From Helicoverpa zea (taxonomy: Eukaryota > Arthropoda > Insecta > Lepidoptera > Noctuidae): a stretch of 64,000 nucleotides of DNA. Numbering within the stretch: position 1 is the stretch's first letter; each line of letters opens with the position of its first letter. A model generated the notes under the pieces. It worked only from the letters and a program-made list of their open reading frames with translations, had not been told where the DNA came from and searched no databases. The position numbers and the translations under genes were made by a program. The DNA lies in the NCBI RefSeq assembly GCF_022581195.2, contig NC_061453.1, positions 12,232,001 through 12,296,000 of the forward strand. Direction: 5' to 3'. Shown one piece after another: positions 59,901 to 64,000 of this stretch.

Positions 59901-60658
59901 TGTGTAACTAGCGTTATTGATTTAATAATTTTTAATTTGTAAGTACTAATAAGCCGTTTCCTTTTAACAAACGCGTTTATTTTACGGAAAACATCTATGA
60001 ATCAATTACAGATTTTTATTATGACTACCTAGACAATATTATGAATCACATCAGTATAATTTTTATGACTCATTTCCACAATGTTCTAGCTAGATTGCTT
60101 CATAGTTATTATAGAAAAATCATGAATTATATTTTTTTTAGATAACATAGGGTGCAATATAAGTTTTTTCATATTTTTTATTTTAACTGGAATCAGTTTT
60201 AATATTTTTTCTATTGTGTTATGGCGTAACAGAACAAGTTTTTATAGCATTTTTTATTATGATAGGTGACATTAAAAAGGTCACACTGGTCTTGCTAATA
60301 TGCTTTTATTTCTATTGGTTAAACAATATATTTTGTAACTACACACAGTTCCACTAAATTTAATTTTTTTAACTACTCTACTACTATCATTTTAAATTTT
60401 GGCTATCTTATACAAAGATTTTTATGAATGAGCTACTAATATGGAGCATATCCCATTAACCCATTGTAGGGCTTTGCACATATACATGAGACACATTTGA
60501 TTTTCTATAATCTTATAAGTAAAAACTGCATACAGCAGGTTTAAAAATAAAAAAAAGTAACTTACAACATGCCGCTTATCCGCCATATTGTAAACATCAA
60601 CATTGCCGAAGGTCTCTGTGAGCATCGCCAGCTGCAACGCAAGGACTACCCCCAACAT
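35956..60658 (-). CDS. RNF13: PA-TM-RING ubiquitin ligase, RNF13/godzilla-like
   Basis: Ten exons on the minus strand: 60658-60566, 46385-46216 (2A) or 46191-46022 (2B), 44120-44029, 39363-39261, 38779-38671, 38413-38239, 37733-37573, 37136-37041, 36948-36893, 36175-35956. They give 1,275 nt, 424 residues, in frame with either exon 2. A signal peptide covers about residues 1-17 (ATG 60658; in-frame TGA just upstream). The PA domain runs about 35-150 (PDGLRGFLV; GYDCAIVHN; EIPSVFVS), the membrane span about 170-191, then a basic stretch. The RING-H2 ligands are C227, C230, C245, H247, H250, C253, C265 and C268. DTEPLL at 289-294 matches the acidic dileucine sorting signal of human RNF13. Family role: E3 ligase of endosomes and lysosomes, RING facing the cytosol. 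A GTAATA donor in the last exon leaves the final ~12 residues uncertain. Intron 1 is 14 kb. Confidence 0.92.
36291..36751. mobile_element. MITE with perfect 50-bp terminal inverted repeats
   Basis: 461 bp. The arms begin GTCACCGGAAAATAACAAGA and match for 50 bases. It fills most of the 717-bp intron 9 of the RNF13-like gene. Inside are further inverted motifs (TGATTGGTTGGCTGTCA; TTGACCAATCAGAGA). No transposase and no unambiguous target duplication. Confidence 0.85.
37270..37565. repeat. TGAG/TGTG-rich low-complexity sequence
   Basis: Degenerate purine/T simple sequence (GTGAGTG, GAATGAGTG units) filling intron 7 of the RNF13-like gene. It gives a spurious His/Ser-rich ORF on the minus strand. 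Confidence 0.85.
37940..38220 (+). repeat. tRNA-derived SINE, second family (fragment)
   Basis: B-box-like GGGTTCGATTCTCGGGT, then GGAGCCTGGAAGTCGGTG, ACACGGTGGTTTCGGATTGC and CCATCGGGCTATGAGAG. This pattern is abundant in moths (from recall). It lies in intron 6 of the RNF13-like gene. Confidence 0.65.
39693..39855. mobile_element. PIF/Harbinger-like MITE with 31-bp perfect inverted ends
   Basis: 163 bp, flanked by TAA on both sides (39690-39692, 39856-39858). Arms start GGGTCAATTCCCACTGAAAG. The centre is very GC-rich, with repeated CGGCCGGCAG. It lies in intron 3 of the RNF13-like gene. Confidence 0.8.
40465..40625 (+). repeat. SINE fragment (3' half)
   Basis: GTAAGTCTGACA, GGGTTGCCCGGGTAA, GGGTTGAGGAGGTCAGATAG and GCACTCAGCTG-like motifs match the full SINE at 44433-44816. 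The 5' tRNA-like part is absent. Confidence 0.75.
40683..40855 (+). repeat. Interspersed repeat, LINE-type 3' end (copy 3 of 4)
   Basis: Matches 4640-4858 on the same strand from GTGTTGCTGGG to TCAATAAACG, with small indels. Confidence 0.7.
40945..41197 (+). repeat. GGTTCCGTAC-type lepidopteran interspersed repeat
   Basis: Starts AGGGTTCCGTACCCAAAGG and ends GTACGGAACCCTTCGTGAGC, then GAGTCCGACTCGCAC and GCCGGTTTTTT. Its CCGTCCGTCCGTCTGTCACC core recurs widely in moth and butterfly genomes (from recall). Class not assigned. Confidence 0.65.
41642..42803. mobile_element. Non-autonomous hAT element (1,162 bp)
   Basis: Perfect 8-bp duplication GATTAGTA at 41634-41641 and 42804-42811. Ends CAGCGGTTCCCAAA are inverted and match over 14 bases, then imperfectly (GGAACCC motifs). 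CAG..GGTTC..AAA ends are typical of hAT elements. No transposase recognised; the weak ORFs inside are not homologous to the transposase at 6514-8466. It lies in intron 3 of the RNF13-like gene. Confidence 0.88.
44433..44816 (+). mobile_element. Full-length tRNA-derived SINE with 16-bp target duplication
   Basis: Flanked by ATTATTTTCTGAAACA at 44417-44432 and 44817-44832. The 5' end holds a pol III A box TGGCCTAGTGGG (44444-44455) and B box GGTTCGATTCC (44488-44498). The body ends in GGCTCGGAGGATG. It resembles the HaSE-type SINEs of noctuids (from recall). It is antisense to the RNF13-like gene, in intron 2. This is not a functional tRNA gene: the cloverleaf is not complete and the unit runs on for 384 bp. 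Confidence 0.9.
45350..45810. repeat. Possible decayed foldback element
   Basis: Repeated and inverted motifs: TACACATTGGCCTGTGTTGG and GGGCCAAGC on the left, and complements of TGGTGTTTACACAT and GGCCCAAGCGTGGCC on the right. Arms are too diverged to define the ends. Confidence 0.35.
45815..45905 (-). repeat. SINE fragment (inverted)
   Basis: GGCGTCAGCTTCCAGTCTAA and CAGATTCAGCTGAGTACTAG, then TCTCCTCAACCC, are the reverse complement of the 3' half of the SINE at 44433-44816. Confidence 0.7.
46022..46215 (-). repeat. RNF13: Tandem duplicate of RNF13 exon 2 (copy B) plus 24-nt spacer
   Basis: A 194-bp unit repeated next to 46216-46385. Exon copy B (46191-46022) is 170 nt, like copy A. It differs at 7 positions in 6 codons; 4 codons are synonymous, and the changes are E to Q and T to I. 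It keeps an AG acceptor (ATCTTAAG) and a donor (GTAAAG). Confidence 0.92.
48557..48793 (+). pseudogene. Fossil of a LINE reverse transcriptase
   Basis: The short reading frame holds GVLQGTVLGP, the conserved GxPQGxVLGP block of non-LTR reverse transcriptases (jockey/CR1 type). Surrounding residues no longer align, and the rest of the domain is missing. Confidence 0.5.
49925..50095 (+). repeat. Helitron-like or related interspersed fragment
   Basis: TATACTAATATTATAAAGAG, TTTGTTTGGTTGTAATGAAT and CATAGGCTATATTTTATCCC match the general pattern of the element at 29440-29644. It is interrupted by the LINE that follows. Confidence 0.5.
50100..51300 (+). mobile_element. 5'-truncated non-LTR retrotransposon (LINE)
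   Basis: The intact reading frame 50121-51206 (about 361 residues) is the C-terminal part of a reverse transcriptase. Visible are QFGFRSGLSTESA, the first catalytic block FLDLSRAFD, GVRQGGLTSPRLFNLYMN, the catalytic YADDMVLL, and FKYLGHW. The C-terminus ends with an HWISL-type tail. AATAAA and a TTATTA-type tail (51262-51297) close the 3' end. Endonuclease and ORF1 are absent, so it is dead on arrival but young. Family (Jockey, CR1 or Daphne-like) not resolved. Intron 1 of the RNF13-like gene. Confidence 0.88.
51665..51830 (+). repeat. LINE-type 3'-end fragment
   Basis: CGCTCAATCCTTTTCAGTGT, GAGAGGAGGCCTCTGCCCAG and CTTATGCTGATGATT; related to 21333-21450. Confidence 0.65.
53253..53390. repeat. 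MITE family A, copy 2
   Basis: Ends TGGTGTGTTGCTCCAT and AGTGTGAGTTGCACCAT (complement), with TAACTGTAACGATAACTGAA and the inner motif AAATCGCCGATTT, shared with 32530-32668. Confidence 0.6.
53622..53774. mobile_element. Near-perfect hairpin MITE with 63-bp inverted arms
   Basis: 153 bp. Both arms start CGACGGCTCCTAAGTATACT and are identical for 63 bases; the loop is 27 bp. Flanked by ACAT on both sides (53618-53621, 53775-53778), a 4-bp duplication. No ORF. Confidence 0.85.
55613..55645 (-). repeat. Helitron-like end fragment
   Basis: AACTAGCTGTTGCCCGCGTC, then TTCGTCTGCGTG, is the inverted 3' end of the type seen at 29640. Confidence 0.5.
55840..56540 (-). repeat. GC-rich interspersed repeat, copy 1
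   Basis: On the minus strand it shares GTGTCAGACT..ACTGACTAAAAC..CATGTTCC, then TAACTCTTTCAAACAAT and CAGGCCTTGGCCCTACTGGG with the repeat at 57050-57640, which lies in the opposite orientation. ORFs in it (for example 55832-56326, minus) are Arg/Pro-rich and not recognised; they may be a remnant 5' region of a retroelement. Confidence 0.6.
56665..56795 (+). repeat. SINE fragment, decayed
   Basis: CACTGGGTTGAGAAGATCAG, ATAGGCACTCC and TTGGTACTCA match the 3' half of the SINE at 44433-44816 with many changes. Confidence 0.55.
57050..57640 (+). repeat. GC-rich interspersed repeat, copy 2
   Basis: Homologous to 55840-56540 but inverted, so the two face each other across about 500 bp. It continues into a Thr/Ser/Arg-rich open frame (57272-57532) without a recognised domain. 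Confidence 0.6.
58935..59065 (+). repeat. Helitron-like or related interspersed fragment
   Basis: ACTTATTAATATTATATTGT, GTCTGTTTGTCGCG and CATAGGCTACTTTTTATCCG echo the element at 29440-29644. Confidence 0.5.
59562..59700 (-). repeat. Interspersed repeat, LINE-type 3' end (copy 4 of 4, decayed)
   Basis: CATTTAGAGTAGACTAAAAA, TGTGTTTTCACTGGGAAGAA and GAACAAACTGTTCAGCCACA correspond to motifs in 10657-10858. Confidence 0.6.
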
Positions 60659-63344
60659 GATGGATGTTGCATATGCTCGTGCTGTGCTCAAGTCTCATGC
60701 GCTCCTACGCAGGTGGGTGTAGGCCGAAGAGGTGGTTGCATGATTTTGTACCTACAATAAAGTAAATTTAGAAAAAAAATATTATGTAAATGGGTAAGAT
60801 TAAGCACTATTTTTATGATCATAAATACATAAGTAAGGCAAATATCATGGTTATCATATGAGCCTAATTGCTGAACGTACCACTGAGCTATACCAATCCT
60901 CAGGAGTTTACCTTTGTCTCACTTTATTGAATAAATACTTCTTTTTCAAATGTGTTCTCTTTTCAAAGACTGAATATGAACTATGATGTGGATATGTGTG
61001 ACTATGCTTGTTCTGTATTTAAATTGAAAATTAATTAAAAGGTCTATATTTGTAGCATCAATTCATATAGATAATGAGTGTATACTGTAGGTAGTAGGAC
61101 AGGCTAATTCATTTTATATTTGGAATACTCATGAATAATTGGTTGGCTGAGCCCATTTTAGTTTTAAAGAGTAACCCTCACAATGTATGATAATCTTAAT
61201 TTATTCATTATTATTTTGAAAATTATATTATCAGCTGGCTAAACTGTGTGTATTATAGATTTCATTTAGTTTTCATTCTTCTCATCACTTGTTTTATTGA
61301 TAGTTACAGAAGTTAACACTGAGACATTGGATTTGCGTACAACAGAGAGCAAAAACAAACCAAACATTCATATCTTATTATTTAAAGACTAATTTAAATT
61401 CATTATGTTCACAATGTCACACAAGGTTACAAAAAACACATTAATTCTTGTAGGATTAGCTGACAATTGATATTTTGCTATTAAATCAGAAAAAAAACTT
61501 AGGTTTTGGGTCAACCACACACATTATCTATGTTTTATCTGTAGTTCTCATTCTGGTCACTATGTCAGGGATGAGCAAGCCAATAACCTAATAACAATAT
61601 TTACAAGCTTGTGTTTAGGAACTAGTTTGTCGAGTGCGTAACCAGCCAACGACAAATGATGCACAAAGGAAATATTATGCGGATGATAACGATCCAGTTT
61701 CGTAATCAAAACATTGCTACCTTGCTATTTTAGACAATAATAAATTCACATCATACAAAAATGTCATGGGCTTTCGCGAATAAGTTAATTAAATTATTAG
61801 TTGCGACAAGTGTTGGCCTTGGATCACGTGTTTATCGACAACAATAACTCCATGAGATGTCCACACAAAACGAACACTGAAATATCATGGATACACGCAT
61901 GAACAGACTACATATTTGTATTACACAGCACTACTTACGATGTATTGAACTCAATAATCTTCCGTGGTTTTATCAGGATCCACTACGTTTGTCAACAATA
62001 CACTTAATCATGAGAATTTAGACGAAACTAAAAGGAAAAAATAATAAATTACGACTAATTCATTCCTCCTTTGCAGGAAAATTAGCGAGAAACGTCAAGC
62101 AAGTCAAAGCAAGTTTCGTTCGAAAACCCTAACCTGTCTTACTTGTTTTTGGTTAGAGAATAAATTACAATTTACTTAAATATTTAATTATAAATTCTTA
62201 AATATTTCCAATAACATTATATATTGTGTGTAGCAGAATAATATTTTGTGGAATAAGTTTTAAGAAAGAGAAATAAATAGTAGAGGTGTTCAGAACGTAT
62301 GTGTACGTTCACTGTGAGATTTTCGATCTTCATCATGTCAATAATTTCATACAAAAAGTAGTTAATAAAATATCGCGAAACTGTTAAAAATACTCATATA
62401 TATCATGCTGTTATGTTGTTTTTACAAAAGATTAAAAAAATGTAAACATAATCATGTAAAAAGTGCATTCTTTTGTCACTTGCTAATGTGTCAATGTCAT
62501 TTGATTTACCTTGCAGTTGCACTTGCGTCTGCTCTAGCTATGGCTCTAACATTCTTCTTGCATTGCAACACTTGCACTTCGGCTGCTTGAGTATTCTTCT
62601 GCTTGAGTATTCTTCTGACTTTGTTATAACTTTCGGTAGGCAGAAGTGGGAATACCTATGTAGTTATCGAAAACTTATCTTACTTAGTAGATCACGAAAT
62701 AAATTGCGCTTACTTAGCTTCAAATTGTGTCTTATAATATAACATTTATTTTAAGTATTGTCTGATCACCACCCGGCTAGTTTAAATTCCGAACGAACAC
62801 TTTAAAAGTACCACCCACAAGGCACAAAAATATGAAACACACTCGACTAAGCTTGTTTCGAAAATAGCATTTTTTTATCCCTTAGCTATTGACTTAACTT
62901 TTATGCTCTTTTCAATTATTCACCTTATTTAACGTTAACATTACAGACACGTATGGTACCTACATATTTTCATACATCGACCTACGACTCAACTTTATAT
63001 AAGTGCCTAGTAATTTGCGAACGGCAATACGTAAACACGCAACATTTCATTTGTTTTTGTCAAGGTACGAATTCTAGTAAACAAATGACGATCCAGATTC
63101 CGCCAGTAGCATGTGACCTGAAAATGACGTAGATGCATGGTCGACGAGTAAAGTTACAAAAATAATTGTTTCTGATGAACAACTTTTACGTGGGTATGCT
63201 TACTAATTATAGCACGCATGACGCACCGCATGAAATATACTTACATATACCTTATTGAAACCAATAGATACGGTTAAAATCAAAATGAATAATTAGAGAT
63301 GTTGTTATAAAAACAGGCCTACAAGCGTAGCGTTATACTGTTAG
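60659..63344. other. Upstream region of the RNF13-like gene
   Basis: The leader just before the ATG may begin at a splice acceptor near 60714 (CACCTGCGTAG on the minus strand), implying a further untranslated exon upstream. No other gene, RNA or defined repeat is recognised here. Small ORFs at 62405-62742 have no visible domain. Confidence 0.4.
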
Positions 63345-63565
63345 AGGCGTAGCGTCGTAGTCACTGCAGGCGTAGCGTCGTAGTCTCCACAGATGCAGTG
63401 TCGTAGTTACCACAGGCGTAGCGTCGCGTCGTAGTCTCCACAGGCGTAGCGTCGTAGTCTCCACAGGCGTAGCGTCATAGTCACCACAGGCGTAGCGTCG
63501 TAGTCTCCACAGGCGTAGCGTCGTAGTCTCCACTGGCGTAGTGTCGTAGTCTTCACCGGCGTAGG
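63345..63565. repeat. 23-bp tandem repeat array, about 9-10 copies
   Basis: Unit AGGCGTAGCGTCGTAGTCTC plus CAC. Most copies are exact or differ at 1-3 positions; one has a 5-bp internal insertion. Since 23 is not a multiple of 3, the repetitive minus-strand ORF across it is a by-product. There are no spacers. Confidence 0.9.
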
Positions 63566-64000
63566 AAGGTAAACTAATTGTCATTATTTTAAAGGCTTAT
63601 AAACGAGCGATGCATCGATTTTTGTAAAATGTCAAAGTTCATAACGATTAGGTTTTCTTATAACTTTTCAAGTTTCATTGTTTGTCGTTTGCGTGGGCCT
63701 ATGACCTTTATAATCATTTTTACATTAATCTTGTAAACGATCTTCTTATCATCTAAACGTTTTTGTACACAATACAGGTGCGGGCGGAATCAACTCCAGC
63801 TTTTAAATGTTCAAAATAGTTTTTGGCTTTTTAAAATAAACATTGATATTTCTGAACATGTATTTCTTTTAAAGTACGCATTATTCACTTTGGACACCTG
63901 GATACTGTTTTTTACTTAATAAATTCTGTGAAACCAAGCTTAACCACATGTCTATTAACTAGTCAGCTAGTACTATTATTTTTCACGCCATTTCTTATCC
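63566..64000. other. Unassigned sequence at the right edge
   Basis: AT-rich, no ORF, RNA or repeat recognised. Confidence 0.4.

Larger units (their letters stand above)
46386..60565 (-). other. Intron 1 of the RNF13-like gene (14 kb)
   Basis: Holds only mobile and low-complexity DNA, listed separately where recognised. I see no gene in 46430-48550, 51830-53250, 53780-55600, 57640-58930 or 59700-60420. ORFs at 57722-58078 and 51961-52314 have no recognisable domain. Confidence 0.6.

Noticed and set aside
60656..60691. Start of the RNF13-like protein at 60691
   Set aside because: That codon is TTG. The first in-frame ATG is at 60658, a TGA lies just upstream, and the peptide from 60658 is a good signal sequence.
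63345..63565. CRISPR array
   Set aside because: The repeats are directly contiguous without spacers and the genome is a eukaryote; this is a minisatellite.

Overview
This is nuclear DNA from an insect, most likely a moth close to the noctuids. Genes have introns with GT..AG borders, the coding islands sit in AT-rich DNA, and the interspersed repeats are of lepidopteran type: a tRNA-derived SINE with a 16-bp target duplication, Helitron-like ends, LINE 3' ends and many MITEs. The species and the repeat names come from recall of such families, not from a search.

Layout, left to right. (1) 1-5639, minus: a ZAD plus about 31-finger C2H2 protein whose last exon runs off the left edge. (2) 5878-9015: a complete hAT transposon with intact transposase and perfect 8-bp duplications, lying between the divergent 5' ends of the zinc-finger gene and the next gene. 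(3) 9352-10554, plus: an RCCD1-like RCC1-repeat protein. (4) 11297-13480, plus: an intronless PRMT9-like arginine methyltransferase. (5) 14829-16872, minus: ribosomal stalk protein RpLP0, with two copies of an H/ACA-type snoRNA in its introns. (6) 17679-30761, plus: a 16-exon PAXBP1/GCFC gene, head-to-head with RpLP0. Intron 6 carries a second intronless PRMT9-like gene on the opposite strand (22657-24837) with altered catalytic motifs. (7) 30762-35955: intergenic DNA with a MITE cluster. (8) 35956-60658, minus: an RNF13/godzilla-type PA-TM-RING ubiquitin ligase. It has a 14-kb first intron and a tandem duplicate of its second exon that geometry and frame force to be mutually exclusive. (9) 60659-64000: upstream sequence with a 23-bp tandem array.

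The exon models for the ZAD gene, RCCD1, RpLP0, PAXBP1 and RNF13 were joined by hand from splice borders and codon phase. All five stay in frame, and the four complete ones close at a stop. The genes do not form one pathway. They are ordinary housekeeping or regulatory genes (chromatin, splicing, ribosome, endolysosomal ubiquitination) separated by mobile DNA. The strongest second-look items are the duplicated RNF13 exon, the RpLP0 snoRNA pair, the nested and probably impaired PRMT9 paralogue, the intact hAT element in a shared promoter, and several elements with long perfect terminal inverted repeats.
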